Source of the DNA: Pseudomonas fildesensis
GTDB lineage: Bacteria; Pseudomonadota; Gammaproteobacteria; Pseudomonadales; Pseudomonadaceae
DNA: 64,000 nucleotides
Assembly: GCF_001050345.1 (NCBI RefSeq)
Contig: NZ_LFMW01000010.1
Location: 1 to 64,000 of the forward strand
Direction of reading: 5' to 3'
The notes beneath the pieces are model-generated. The model saw only the letters and a program-made list of their open reading frames with translations, was not told the DNA's origin and did not search any database. Positions 1-8,244 of this stretch are shown here, piece by piece. The position numbers were made by a program, and so were the translations under genes. The first letter of the stretch is position 1, and each line of letters begins with the position of its first letter.

Positions 1-2
1 AG

Positions 3-137
3 TTTCTCTTGCACCGGCCCAAAGATGCGGCTGAAGCCGCGCGAATGGTGGATCAATCGGTGCAGATATATAACAGCGAGCGGCCACATCTATCGCTGAA
101 ATACAAAACGCCCGATGCGGTGCATCGGGCGTTTTGA
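3..137 (+). pseudogene. IS3-family transposase (OrfB), C-terminal end only
   Basis: The frame opening at base 3 reads into the window edge and ends in a TGA at 135-137. It encodes 44 residues containing IYNSERPHLSLKYKTPDAVH, the typical end of the rve integrase domain of IS3-family OrfB, where the last catalytic Glu lies a little upstream. The gene may be whole outside the window; only its tail can be judged here. About 40 bases further on lies what looks like the IS right end. Confidence 0.8.
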
Positions 138-176
138 GGCTGAAATGGGTGTAAACCTATTTCAGGACTAGACACA
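138..176. mobile_element. Probable right end of the IS3-family element
   Basis: Just after the transposase stop, the bases up to about 176 end in GGACTAGACACA. Read inward this is TGTGTCTAGTCC, consistent with an IS3-type terminal inverted repeat (5'-TG...CA-3'). The left end is outside the window, so the exact tip and any target duplication cannot be fixed. Confidence 0.5.
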
Positions 177-206
177 GTTAGAAATGCGCTGACGGGTCTG
201 GCGCAA

Positions 207-231
207 TCGGGAGCAAGCCCCCTCCCACATT
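207..231. repeat. Solitary half of a REP/REPIN palindrome
   Basis: CGGGAGCAAGCCCCCTCCCA matches the right arm of the REPINs at 37447, 52243 and 62524, but no left arm is present. The IS end lies about 30 bases upstream, so the partner arm may have been displaced by the insertion. Confidence 0.7.
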
Positions 232-253
232 TGGACCGTATTTCAAATGATGG

Positions 254-736
254 TTAGTGACGCTCTAGAGCATTCACGAGGTCGTGGAAGGCTTCGCGAT
301 TGGACTCGTTGAGCCCCATCAGGATTTTGTGCGCTTCCAGCACCTTGATCCGCACGACTTCCTCGGACTGGTCCTGGGACGGCAGGTCGGTGAGGCATTC
401 CGGGCGCGGGATCGGGCGGTCAACGATGTTGAACACTTGATCGAAGCCCATGGACTGCAGCAGCCGGGTGATGTCTTCGTGGGTGGTGACGACGGTGGGC
501 AACAGGCCGACCTTCTGCCGAGACAGAATGGACAATTTGGCCAACAGCCCAAGGGTGGTGCTATCGATGCTGCGGGTTTCTGTCAGATCGATCACGATCG
601 CCGAGAAATTCAACGCTGTGAAAATCCGCTCAATCGTCGCATCCAGGGCCGAACACAAGGTCAGGCGCACTTCACCGACAAACTTCAGGACGAAGGTCCC
701 GTCTTGCTCGGCGAATTGGATTCTTCCGGTACTCAT
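254..736 (-). CDS. STAS-domain anti-sigma factor antagonist
   Basis: 160-residue protein with a single N-terminal STAS domain (about residues 5-105) and a C-terminal extension of unknown role. The segment VIDLTETRSIDSTTLGLL carries the conserved Asp-Ser of anti-anti-sigma factors, with Ser59 as the expected phosphorylation site. The ATG at 736 overlaps the stop of the upstream phosphatase gene (TGATG) with an AGGA about nine bases before it, so translation is probably coupled. A TTG one codon upstream is a less likely start. In this family the phosphorylation state of the antagonist decides whether it binds an anti-sigma factor; the SpoIIE-type phosphatase next door is the likely activator (inference). 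It corresponds in position to the STAS gene next to rssB in P. aeruginosa. Confidence 0.88.
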   Translation of the reverse strand: MSTGRIQFAEQDGTFVLKFVGEVRLTLCSALDATIERIFTALNFSAIVIDLTETRSIDSTTLGLLAKLSILSRQKVGLLPTVVTTHEDITRLLQSMGFDQVFNIVDRPIPRPECLTDLPSQDQSEEVVRIKVLEAHKILMGLNESNREAFHDLVNALERH

Positions 737-1917
737 CAAAGATTCCTGCTCAACACCAATAGGGCGATATCATCCGGCATCTCCCCTAGCGTGGCCAATC
801 CAAAAACCTGCCGCAGACCATCCAGGCTGCCGCCCGCTGCCTTGACCCGTTGGGGCAAGGCGGCTTCTTTCTCTTTGAGTGTAGGCTCTGGAAGAAGGTC
901 CAGGATACCGTCGGACATCAGCGTGAGGCTGAAAGTCGGCGGCAGTTCCAGGATGTGGTCTTCGTAGGTGGCTTCATTGAACAAGCCTACGGGCAGACCA
1001 CGTCCTTCCAGGTAGCGCACACTGTCAGGAGTGTACAAAACCGGCATCGGCAGGTGACCGCCAATGCTGTAGGTCAAAAGACCGGTTTCTTCGTCTATCA
1101 CGCCGCCGACCATCGTTACGTGCTTGCCCAGCTTGCAGCTGATCAAGCCCCGGTTAATGTGGCCCAGCACCTCGGAGGGGGTGAACTCCGGCAGGGTGCC
1201 ATTGCGCCTGGATTCAAACAATAGCCGTGTGGTCATGAACTTCAACAACACGGTGACAAACGCTGAGGAAGCGCCATGGCCGGAAACGTCGGCCAGGTAG
1301 AACGCGACACGCCGCTCGTCTACGCGGAAATAGTCGACAAAGTCACCCGACAGGTACAGCGACGGGATGATCTGGTGCGCAAACTTGAACTCGTCGATGC
1401 TCCAGGGGCTGACCGGCAGCATGTTCATCTGCACCTGGCGACCGGCGTTCTGGTCTTCCTGGAGCAGGTTCAGGCTGGCTTCGAGTTCGCGGTTGGCGGT
1501 TTCGAGCTTTTCGCGGTAGCGCTGGTTTTCCAGCAGCAGGCGTGCGCGGTCCAGTGCACGACGCACCGAGTGCTCGAGCACTGCCAGGTCTTCCAGGGGC
1601 TTGATCAGGTAGTCAGCGGCGCCCAGGCGCAAGGCCTCGACGGCATCGTTCATCACGCCAGCACCAGACAAGACAATCACGGGGGTCTGCGGCGCGCGCT
1701 CGGTCACCTGGCGAATCAGCTCCAAGCCGCCCATCTGGGGCATGCGCAGGTCGCAGATCACGAGGTCGGGCGTGTCGCGCTCGAACACCTGGAGACCCTG
1801 TTGGCCATTGCTGGCCTGCAGGACACTGAAACCACTGTCTTCCAAATAGGCCGCGAGGCTCGCGCGCACTACTTCGTCGTCATCGATTATCAGCAGCGTG
1901 GCACTGGTTTTCTGCAT
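736..1917 (-). CDS. rssB: Response regulator with PP2C/SpoIIE phosphatase output (RssB-type)
   Basis: 393 residues. Residues 5-120 are a receiver domain with acidic pocket D12/D13, phospho-acceptor D56 (VICDLRMP) and K106. A coiled-coil linker spans about 125-160. Residues 165-393 form a PP2C-type phosphatase whose metal ligands appear intact: D192 (GDFVD), D210 (ADVSGHG), D336 (SDG) and D382-D383 (PDDIALL). The output is therefore probably an active Ser/Thr phosphatase, unlike E. coli RssB, where the domain is a pseudophosphatase. The stop overlaps the start of the STAS gene, making a two-gene partner-switching operon. No histidine kinase or anti-sigma kinase lies nearby, so the phosphodonor and the sigma factor affected are unknown from this sequence. 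Confidence 0.9.
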   Translation of the reverse strand: MQKTSATLLIIDDDEVVRASLAAYLEDSGFSVLQASNGQQGLQVFERDTPDLVICDLRMPQMGGLELIRQVTERAPQTPVIVLSGAGVMNDAVEALRLGAADYLIKPLEDLAVLEHSVRRALDRARLLLENQRYREKLETANRELEASLNLLQEDQNAGRQVQMNMLPVSPWSIDEFKFAHQIIPSLYLSGDFVDYFRVDERRVAFYLADVSGHGASSAFVTVLLKFMTTRLLFESRRNGTLPEFTPSEVLGHINRGLISCKLGKHVTMVGGVIDEETGLLTYSIGGHLPMPVLYTPDSVRYLEGRGLPVGLFNEATYEDHILELPPTFSLTLMSDGILDLLPEPTLKEKEAALPQRVKAAGGSLDGLRQVFGLATLGEMPDDIALLVLSRNL

Positions 1918-2194
1918 GTGGGCAAACGGCGCCAGAATTAGGTTGGCGTAGGCGACTCGGCAAGGGCCGTGTTCACACTACTGGATTCGCTTTCTAGCCT
2001 CTCTGTCCTACAAAGCATAGGCTTTTTGCCCACGCACAACTGTAAAGCAGAGGTGCCCTTCTAAGGCGCAGACGGTACTCCCATCCGCCAGGTGTTTCAA
2101 GCTCATGCCGATGGTCGCCGGGCGTCTTTACATCGCAAATCGCCCGGAGTTATAAGAACCCTTAAAACCACAACACAATGTAAGGATGGAAGCT

Positions 2195-2491
2195 GTGAGC
2201 GAACACGAGCGCGATTACGCTGAAAAACGCGATTTCATCCGCATGCGAGTGGAGGCCGAGGTGTCTTTGATCTCCGCCGGGCAAGAAATTGCAGGGGTTT
2301 GCCTGGACCTTTCCAGCTCCGGCATGCAGGTACAAGCGCCCCGCCAGTTCAAGGAGGGTGACCTGCTGACCGTGCGCATCGATTCGGAGCATGCAGCTCT
2401 CAGGGGCCTGGAGGCGGACACTGAAGTGGTATGGACCAAAACCGTGGGCGACGAGCAGCAGCTGGGCCTCAAGATCCTGAAAATGCGCTGA
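2195..2491 (+). CDS. PilZ-domain protein (c-di-GMP binding)
   Basis: 98-residue single-domain PilZ protein. Both binding motifs are present: RxxxR at R12-R16 (RDFIR) and DxSxxG at D38-G43 (DLSSSG), so c-di-GMP binding is expected. The GTG at 2195 is preferred over an ATG at 2186, because TAAGGA at 2181-2186 sits eight bases before the GTG but touches the ATG. A strong convergent terminator follows at 2503. It lies in the same place as PA2799 of P. aeruginosa. The effector it controls cannot be told from the context. Confidence 0.88.
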   Translation: MSEHERDYAEKRDFIRMRVEAEVSLISAGQEIAGVCLDLSSSGMQVQAPRQFKEGDLLTVRIDSEHAALRGLEADTEVVWTKTVGDEQQLGLKILKMR

Positions 2492-2502
2492 AACCGGCGC
2501 AC

Positions 2503-2533
2503 AAAAAAGGCGACCACTCGGGTCGCCTTTTTT
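2503..2533. terminator. Bidirectional rho-independent terminator between pilZ and mlaA
   Basis: AAAAAAGGCGACC and GGGTCGCCTTTTTT form a perfect stem with an ACTC loop. A-runs and T-runs flank both sides, so it can end the PilZ transcript rightward and the mlaA transcript leftward. Confidence 0.92.
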
Positions 2534-2552
2534 CATTTCAAAACGTCACAGC

Positions 2553-3242
2553 TTAAAAGTCGTCGACGACCTTGCCGTCTTTTACCTTGAACTCGCGGTT
2601 CTGCAGGTAGGCGTTGCGGATAAACGTGTACTTGTCACCGGTGATCAGCTTCTCGCTGTCGAGCAGGCTGGCACGGGTGTCGACGATGTTCAGGCCCATG
2701 GTGCTGTTACGCCAGCCGATATCGTTCATGTAGCGGTACGGTTGGGCGTAGCTGTCCACGTACTTGGACGGCGCATCACGCAAGGTGCTTGGGCCCAGCA
2801 GTGGGAGCATCACGTAAGGACCGCTGCCGACGCCCCAGTAGCCGAGGGTCTGGCCGAAGTCTTCATCGCTGCGTTGCAGCCCCATTTTGGTGCCTACGTC
2901 GATAAAGCCGAGCACGCCGAAGGTGGTGTTCATCAGCAAACGGGCTGTGTCGACGCCAGCCGCGTGCGGCTTGAGCTGCAGCACGTTGTTGGCCAGGTTG
3001 CCGACATCGCCGATGTTGCGGAAGAAGTTGTGAACGCCGTCCTGCATGAATTGCGGGGTGACGAACTCATAGCCTTGGGCCAATGGCTTGAGGGCGTAGG
3101 TATCAACGGTGTCGTTGAAGGTGAAGATCGGGCGGTTGACGCTTTCCCATGGATCGTCTTCCGACGCAGCCTGTACGGCGAACGGTGCCAGCAAGACTGT
3201 GGCACACACCGACAGCTGAGCGAAGTAGTGGCTCCAGCGCAT
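2553..3242 (-). CDS. mlaA: MlaA/VacJ outer-membrane phospholipid transport protein
   Basis: 229 residues of the VacJ/MlaA family, which removes phospholipids from the outer leaflet of the outer membrane and passes them to MlaC. Family landmarks are DPWESVNRPIFTFND near the N-terminus, FFRNIGD, GFIDVGTKMGL, YWGVGSGPYVMLPLLGPSTLRD and the TRASLLDSEKL segment. The signal peptide (residues 1-25) ends in a type I site (VQA/AS). The only early Cys (C13) lies inside the hydrophobic core and not in a lipobox, so this MlaA does not look like a lipoprotein, unlike E. coli MlaA. It is a single gene; the mlaBCDEF genes are not in this window. Confidence 0.93.
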   Translation of the reverse strand: MRWSHYFAQLSVCATVLLAPFAVQAASEDDPWESVNRPIFTFNDTVDTYALKPLAQGYEFVTPQFMQDGVHNFFRNIGDVGNLANNVLQLKPHAAGVDTARLLMNTTFGVLGFIDVGTKMGLQRSDEDFGQTLGYWGVGSGPYVMLPLLGPSTLRDAPSKYVDSYAQPYRYMNDIGWRNSTMGLNIVDTRASLLDSEKLITGDKYTFIRNAYLQNREFKVKDGKVVDDF

Positions 3243-3438
3243 AGCTTTTGCTCCTTGAATGGTCTGTCATGGGCGCTATGCCCTGAATAAGGCTGTCAGT
3301 ATATGACGGAAGTGTCGATTTAGGCAGCTGCCAGGATCTGACTTACAGCAAATGGACAAAATTCCTACAATTGCCAGCCGGTGTCATCCGATTGTCATCC
3401 TGCCTCGATAGCGTCACAGCTATTTCAGGGATGCCCAG

Positions 3439-4047
3439 ATGCCTCATGCCGAGATTGCCGTCGCCACTGCCCCCGCCCTGACTGCCGTGTTGTTTGGCCT
3501 GAGTGGCTGCCTGGTGGATTTTGGTTCCCAGGCGCGTACCGATTCGCCCTCCCCGGCGTCCCAGGCCACACCGGGCGCGTTGAAGATTTTGCGCAGCCTC
3601 AAGGAGCAAGGCGTGCCCTGCGCCTGGCTGGACGAGCTGCCACCCTCAGTGACTACCCCGCTGGCCGCCGTGCTGCCCGACTGGCTCAAGGCCGCGTCTC
3701 CCTCCTCCATCCGCTGGCCCGCGCCGCATGCGTGCTGGCAAGCCTTGATGGAATTGAACATCGAACGTTTGGAAGGCTGCGTACTGGTCAGCGGCGAGCC
3801 GCGTTTGCTGCAATCGGGCCTGAATGCCGGGTTGTGGACCATCGGCCTGGCGTCCTGCGGTTCGCTCTGCGGCCTGGCGCCCGAGCCGTGGGAGGCGCTG
3901 ACCGAGCAGCAGCGCGAGCACAAGCGCGGCAAGGCCACGGTGGCGCTGTATGGGCTGGGCGTACATTCGGTGATCGACCACCTCGGCGAGCTCGGCACCT
4001 GCCTGGCAGACATCAGCCTGCGCCAGCTCAAAGGCGAGAAGCCCTGA
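3439..4047 (+). CDS. Degenerate HAD-superfamily, phosphonoacetaldehyde hydrolase-related protein
   Basis: 202 residues. Its start (AVLFGLSGCLVDFGS) and its second half (RWPAPHACWQAL, GLWTIGLASCGSLCGL, PWEAL) line up with the core of PhnX phosphonatases. The chemistry is missing, however. The nucleophile and acid/base Asp of the DxxGTxVD loop are replaced by G20 and S22. The helical cap with the Schiff-base Lys is absent. The acidic metal pair of the VDD motif is replaced by VSG. I therefore predict a non-catalytic relative, kept in the same place as in other Pseudomonas (PA2803 region). Its function is unknown. It is followed after about 110 bases by the DUF4404 gene on the same strand. Confidence 0.75.
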   Translation: MPHAEIAVATAPALTAVLFGLSGCLVDFGSQARTDSPSPASQATPGALKILRSLKEQGVPCAWLDELPPSVTTPLAAVLPDWLKAASPSSIRWPAPHACWQALMELNIERLEGCVLVSGEPRLLQSGLNAGLWTIGLASCGSLCGLAPEPWEALTEQQREHKRGKATVALYGLGVHSVIDHLGELGTCLADISLRQLKGEKP

Positions 4048-4157
4048 TAGAGATCATGCACAGCCGGCGCCAGTGGATTAATCTACAGGTCATCCCGTAG
4101 ACCTTTCGCGGCGTGCCGCGGTCTATGCCAGTGCCTATCGATAAAAGGAAGAACGTC

Positions 4158-4424
4158 ATGCCTGATCGCAAAAAATTGGAAGAACAGGTCGAGATCCTGC
4201 GCGGGCAGCTGGACCAGAATCCGCCGCTGTCGGACGAAAAACGTGAAGCCCTCGAGGCCTTGATTGCCAAGTTCGAAGTGCAACTTGAACTGGAGCCCGC
4301 AACCCAGTCACCGAGCATCGCTGACGATGTGAACCGGGCGGTGGAAGGCTTCGAACTGGATCACCCAGGCATTGCGGGGACGCTGCGCAGTATCGTGATC
4401 ACCCTCGGCAACATCGGCATTTAA
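4158..4424 (+). CDS. DUF4404 family protein
   Basis: 88 residues: a charged, probably coiled-coil N-terminal half (KKLEEQVEILRGQL, EALEALIAKFEVQLE) and a C-terminal segment (VNRAVEGFELDHPGIAG) ending in a short hydrophobic tail (LRSIVITLGNIGI). The ATG at 4158 has AAGGAAG seven bases upstream; an earlier in-frame ATG at 4113 lacks a ribosome-binding site. It matches the small DUF4404 proteins found beside queF in Pseudomonas. No function is known. Confidence 0.8.
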   Translation: MPDRKKLEEQVEILRGQLDQNPPLSDEKREALEALIAKFEVQLELEPATQSPSIADDVNRAVEGFELDHPGIAGTLRSIVITLGNIGI

Positions 4425-4453
4425 CCCGACCCTAAGCCAAGCACAGAACCAAA

Positions 4454-4499
4454 ATGTGGGAGGGGCGGTGCGACGATTCGACTTGCTCCCTCCCACATG
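4454..4499. repeat. REP palindrome between convergent DUF4404 gene and queF
   Basis: ATGTGGGAGG and its complement CCTCCCACAT enclose a degenerate middle (GGCGGTGCGACGATTCGACTT). It lies between two convergent genes and may help end both transcripts, but there is no T-run. Confidence 0.75.
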
Positions 4500-4514
4500 T
4501 GTTTTGTATAAAAG

Positions 4515-5345
4515 CTACTGGCGAGCCAGGCGCAGGTTCTGGAACTGCATGTCCTCAGTGCTGCGATACGGGTTGATATCCAATCCACCCCGCCGCACAT
4601 ACCGCGCATACACCGTCAATTTTTCAGGCTTCAGCAAACGCTGCAGGTCGAGAAAGATGCGCTCCACGCACTGCTCATGGAAATCCGAGTGCTGGCGAAA
4701 GCTCACCAAATACTCCAGCAGGCTGGCGTGATCCAGCTTTGAGCCCCGGTATTGCACCGCCACGCTGCCCCAGTCGGGCTGGCTGGTGACCGGGCAGTTG
4801 GATTTGAGCAGGTGGCTGTGCACGCTCTCTTCCACAATGCGTGAGTCATCACAACGCAGCAGTTCCGGGCGCGGGTGCTCGTAGTTGCTGACGCTGATGT
4901 CCAGGTCGTCGATGCACACGCCCGGCAGGGCCAGCACGCCTTCGGCTTCAACCTCGGCCAGGCTACGGATACGCACGCTCACCGGCTTGCCGGCGGCAGC
5001 GCTCAAGTCTGTACGCAGGGTGGCTTCCAGGCTTTGAGTATCGGTGAACGCGGTCTGGTTCAACGAGTTGAGGTACAACTTGAAGGACTTGGATTCGATG
5101 ATGTTCGGCGAATCGGCCGGGATGCTGAATTCACCGATGGCCACCACCGGCTTGCCCGACGGCAGCAGCCAGGACAATTCGAAGCAGTTCCAGAAATCCA
5201 CGCCTTTGTAGGGCAGGGTCTCGGCGCTCAGGCCCAGCTCGGCCCATTTGGCGGCGCGCGGAATCGGGAATAGCAACGATGGCGTGTAGGTGGAGATGTA
5301 TTCACTGGACTTGCCCAGCGGCGAATGTTCGGCTGCGGGATGCAT
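4515..5345 (-). CDS. queF: NADPH-dependent 7-cyano-7-deazaguanine (preQ0) reductase, long QueF type
   Basis: 276 residues, the length of the two-domain (E. coli-like) QueF class. It reduces preQ0 to preQ1 in queuosine biosynthesis. The QueF motif [17 protein letters not shown] starts at residue 84. The catalytic Cys184 ([11 protein letters not shown]), which forms the thioimide, and general acid Asp191 are present. The C-terminal tail [14 protein letters not shown] is typical. The start ATG at 5345 begins [16 protein letters not shown] as in other Pseudomonas homologues. Queuosine genes queC/D/E are not nearby, and no preQ1 riboswitch was recognised upstream. Confidence 0.95.
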   Translation of the reverse strand: MHPAAEHSPLGKSSEYISTYTPSLLFPIPRAAKWAELGLSAETLPYKGVDFWNCFELSWLLPSGKPVVAIGEFSIPADSPNIIESKSFKLYLNSLNQTAFTDTQSLEATLRTDLSAAAGKPVSVRIRSLAEVEAEGVLALPGVCIDDLDISVSNYEHPRPELLRCDDSRIVEESVHSHLLKSNCPVTSQPDWGSVAVQYRGSKLDHASLLEYLVSFRQHSDFHEQCVERIFLDLQRLLKPEKLTVYARYVRRGGLDINPYRSTEDMQFQNLRLARQ

Positions 5346-5414
5346 GGCGGAAACCTGGCTAAATAAACCCCGCCAGTCTACCAGCCTTTGCCCCCGCCTT
5401 TGCGCACCCGCCGC

Positions 5415-5939
5415 TTACTGGCTGACGTTGAGCTTGCCGACCATGCCCGCCTGGTAATGCCCAGGGAGGTTGCAGGCAAATTCCAGCCCGGTGGATTGGG
5501 TAAAGGTCCAGGTCAGTTCGGCAGTCTTGCCGGGCTCGACCAACACGCTGTTGGGATCGTCGTGTTTCATGCCGCCCATATCACCGTGGCCCATGGCGCT
5601 GTGGTCCATCTTGCCCATACCGGTCGCGGTGAGCATGCCACTGGCCTGCATCTGTAACATTTCCTTCTGGTGTTCGGCGTGCATCGCCGCGTCGCCCAGG
5701 TTGAATTCGTGGAGCAACTGGCCTTTGTTGACCAGCACAAAGCGCACGGTCTCACCGGCTTTTACGTCCAGGGACTTGGGTGAATAGGAAATATCCTGCA
5801 GCGTCACTTCCACGGTGCGTGTGGCCTTGCTCGCAGGTGCAGCCTGTCCAAACGCGTAGGTGTGGGCCGTGTCGGCCGCCGCGTTAAAGCTCAATGCCAA
5901 CAGGCAGCCCGCCAACAACAGGGGGGTACGCAATGTCAT
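5415..5939 (-). CDS. Periplasmic cupredoxin-like copper protein
   Basis: 174 residues with a signal peptide (MTLRTPLLLAGCLLALSFNAAA). A plastocyanin/azurin-type fold follows, with copper ligands H in LLHEFNLG and the C-terminal C-x4-H-x4-M set (CNLPGHYQAGM). A Met/His-rich loop (GKMDHSAMGHGDMGGMKHD) between the ligands is a likely extra Cu(I)/Cu(II) binding site. The ATG at 5939 has GGAGAG directly upstream; a TTG four codons earlier is not needed. It is transcribed away from copR across a CusR-like palindrome, as for PA2807 next to copRS in P. aeruginosa, so copper induction is expected (inference). Confidence 0.9.
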   Translation of the reverse strand: MTLRTPLLLAGCLLALSFNAAADTAHTYAFGQAAPASKATRTVEVTLQDISYSPKSLDVKAGETVRFVLVNKGQLLHEFNLGDAAMHAEHQKEMLQMQASGMLTATGMGKMDHSAMGHGDMGGMKHDDPNSVLVEPGKTAELTWTFTQSTGLEFACNLPGHYQAGMVGKLNVSQ

Positions 5940-6014
5940 CTCTCTCTCCAAAAATGTAGACCCGCTTGAGGAGCACTCTAAGAGGACGCCGCTGCCAGCC
6001 AGCTGACTGCTACA

Positions 6015-6028
6015 TTACAACTTTGTCA
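6015..6028. promoter_or_regulatory. Putative CopR/CusR operator between cupredoxin gene and copR
   Basis: TTACAACTTTGTCA differs at one position from the TGACAA-N2-TTGTCA palindrome recognised by CusR-type regulators. It lies in the gap between the divergent cupredoxin and copRS genes, about 65 bases before copR, and could serve both promoters. It was found by eye; no scoring was done. Confidence 0.6.
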
Positions 6029-6093
6029 GGTTGTGCCCTTACCCGGGCGCCCACGGTATAAAGCCCGTCGTGACCCGTTGCCCAGAGCTGCCC

Positions 6094-6774
6094 ATGAAAC
6101 TGCTGATCGTCGAAGACCAACCAAAAACCGGCCATTACCTGCGCCAGGGCCTGGCCGAGGCTGGCTTTACCACCGAACTGGTGGCCGACGGTACCACCGG
6201 CCAGCACCTGGCGCTGACCGGCGATTACGACCTGTTGATCCTCGATGTGATGCTGCCCGGTCGCGATGGCTGGCAGATCCTCCAGGCGGTGCGCAGTGCC
6301 GGCCTGGAGATTCCGGTGCTGTTTCTCACCGCCCGCGATGCAGTGGAAGAGCGTGTGCATGGCCTGGAACTGGGCGCCGACGACTACCTGATCAAGCCCT
6401 TCGCCTTTTCCGAACTGTTGGCCCGGGTGCGCAGCCTGTTGCGCCGTGGCAGCAGCACGCCGCAGGAAACCGCCCTGCAACTGGCCGACCTGCGCCTGGA
6501 CCTGATTCGCCGCCGCGTCGAACGGGACGGGCAGCGCATCGACCTCACCGCCAAGGAATTCTCGCTGCTGGAGTTGCTGCTGCGCCGCCAGGGCGAAGTG
6601 CTGCCCAAGTCGCTGATCGCCTCCCAGGTGTGGGACATGAATTTCGACAGCGACACCAACATCATCGAAGTGGCGATCCGCCGCCTGCGCCTGAAAGTCG
6701 ACGACCCCTTCCCCACTAAGCTGATCCACACCGTGCGCGGCATGGGTTATGTGCTGGAGGAGCGGTGCAATTGA
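6094..6774 (+). CDS. copR: Heavy-metal response regulator, CopR/CusR type
   Basis: 226-residue OmpR/PhoB-class regulator. The receiver has E7-D8, phospho-acceptor D51 (LILDVMLPG) and K101 (DDYLIKPF). The winged-helix domain (about 125-224) ends in the family segment [13 protein letters not shown]...[10 protein letters not shown]. The ATG at 6094 (MKLLIVEDQ) is the natural start; longer readings lack a ribosome-binding site. Its last codons overlap the sensor-kinase start, so the two are translationally coupled. The neighbouring cupredoxin and the kinase type point to copper sensing. Confidence 0.9.
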   Translation: MKLLIVEDQPKTGHYLRQGLAEAGFTTELVADGTTGQHLALTGDYDLLILDVMLPGRDGWQILQAVRSAGLEIPVLFLTARDAVEERVHGLELGADDYLIKPFAFSELLARVRSLLRRGSSTPQETALQLADLRLDLIRRRVERDGQRIDLTAKEFSLLELLLRRQGEVLPKSLIASQVWDMNFDSDTNIIEVAIRRLRLKVDDPFPTKLIHTVRGMGYVLEERCN

Positions 6775-8120
6775 TCAAGCGCCTGTCCCTGGCCAGCCGC
6801 CTGGCGCTGTTGTTTGCCGCCTGCACGGCCGTGGTGTCGCTGCTCGCCGGTGTACTGTTCAACCAGGCCAGCGAGGCGCACTTTATCGAGCTGGACCAGC
6901 AACAGCTCGACAACAAATTGATAACGCTGCGCAGCACCTTGCAGGGCGTCGACTCAGCGAAGTCGTTCGCCCAGCGCGAAGCGCAACTGCGCGCCGAGCT
7001 CAATCGCCAGCCCGACCTTGCACTGCGCATCACCGCCGCTGGCCAGCGCTGGTTTGACACTGCGCCGAGCGTCAGCCTGCCCGCAGCCCCCGGCCTGCAT
7101 AGCCTGCAAAACGCCGGCACCGACTACCGTGTGTACAACGCGCCGTTAATGGCGGGCCTACCCGACTCGCCGCAACTGAGCCTGATGCTCGACATCACCC
7201 ACCACCAGCATTTCCTGCAACGCATGCAGCGTTTGATCTGGCTCACCGTTGGCCTCTCGGCCCTGGCCACCGCGCTGCTGGGTGCCTGGGCCGCGCGCAG
7301 CGGGCTGCGACCGTTGCGGCGCATGGGCGAAGTGGCCGCCGGTGTGTCGGCTCACTCCCTGACCCAGCGCCTGCCCCAGCAGCACATGCCGGTGGAACTG
7401 GCGGAACTGGCCCAGGCCTTCAACGCCATGCTGGGGCGGCTGGACGACGCGTTCCAGCGCCTCTCGGCGTTCTCGGCCGATATCGCCCACGAATTGCGCA
7501 CGCCCCTGTCGAACCTGCTGACCCAGACCCAGGTCATCCTCACCCAGCCGCGCCCGCTGGAGGATTACCGCGAGGCGCTGCACAGCAACCTGGAAGAGCT
7601 GCAATGGATGGCGCAGTTGGTGAATGACATGTTGTACCTGGCCAAAGCCGACCACGGCTTGCTCATGCCCAAGCGCGAACCGTTGGTGCTGACGGATGAA
7701 GTGGAGGCGTTGCTGGAGTTCTATGCACTGCTGGCGGAGGACGCGCGGGTTTCGCTGATACGCGAAGGCAGCGCGCAAACGTCCGGCGACCGATGCATGT
7801 TGCGCCGGGCATTGTCAAATCTGCTGGATAACGCGCTGAGGTTCACCCCGGCGGGCGGCGAAGTGCGGGTACGGCTGGCGCAAGGCGCACGGGGCGTGAC
7901 GTTGACGGTGGAAAACACCGGGGACGGTATCCCGGCGGAGTTGTTACCACGGTTGTTTGATCGGTTTTATCGGGCAGACCCGGCGCGCCATGAAGGCAGC
8001 AGCGAGCATGCGGGGCTGGGGCTGGCGATTACCCAGTCGATTGTGCGGGCGCACGGGGGGAGGATTTATTGTGAGTCTGCGGCGGGTTGGACAAGGTTTG
8101 TGATCGAGTTGCCTAGCTGA
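6765..8120 (+). CDS. copS: Heavy-metal sensor histidine kinase, CopS/CusS type
   Basis: 451 residues if the GTG at 6765 is used. A TTG at 6771, overlapping the copR stop and spaced eight or nine bases from GGAGG, is an equal candidate. TM1 (about 12-33) and TM2 (about 157-177) bracket a periplasmic sensor region. Then come HAMP (about 178-230), HisKA with H242 ([12 protein letters not shown]) and HATPase_c (N box [12 protein letters not shown] boxes). It is expected to phosphorylate CopR in response to periplasmic copper. A palindromic repeat and a REP hairpin lie between it and the convergent lolE. Confidence 0.9.
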   Translation: MQLIKRLSLASRLALLFAACTAVVSLLAGVLFNQASEAHFIELDQQQLDNKLITLRSTLQGVDSAKSFAQREAQLRAELNRQPDLALRITAAGQRWFDTAPSVSLPAAPGLHSLQNAGTDYRVYNAPLMAGLPDSPQLSLMLDITHHQHFLQRMQRLIWLTVGLSALATALLGAWAARSGLRPLRRMGEVAAGVSAHSLTQRLPQQHMPVELAELAQAFNAMLGRLDDAFQRLSAFSADIAHELRTPLSNLLTQTQVILTQPRPLEDYREALHSNLEELQWMAQLVNDMLYLAKADHGLLMPKREPLVLTDEVEALLEFYALLAEDARVSLIREGSAQTSGDRCMLRRALSNLLDNALRFTPAGGEVRVRLAQGARGVTLTVENTGDGIPAELLPRLFDRFYRADPARHEGSSEHAGLGLAITQSIVRAHGGRIYCESAAGWTRFVIELPS

Positions 8121-8125
8121 TCGTT

Positions 8126-8238
8126 GATCGTTCCCACGCTCCGCGTGGGAATGCCGCCCTGGACGCTCTGCGTCCGCTCTTGAAGTCGTGACGCAGAGCG
8201 TCACAGGATGCATGCCCACGCGGAGCGTGGGCACGATC
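8126..8238. repeat. 113-bp nested palindromic repeat, copy 1
   Basis: The unit starts GATCGTTCCCACGCTCCGCG and ends in its near complement GCGGAGCGTGGGCACGATC. Each arm is itself a hairpin, and two smaller hairpins (GGACGCTCTGCGTCC and TGACGCAGAGCGTCA) fill the middle, giving a cloverleaf-like fold. The same unit, also 113 bp, lies at 58956-59068. It differs from the REP families in the window. Confidence 0.9.
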
Positions 8239-8244
8239 AGGTAT

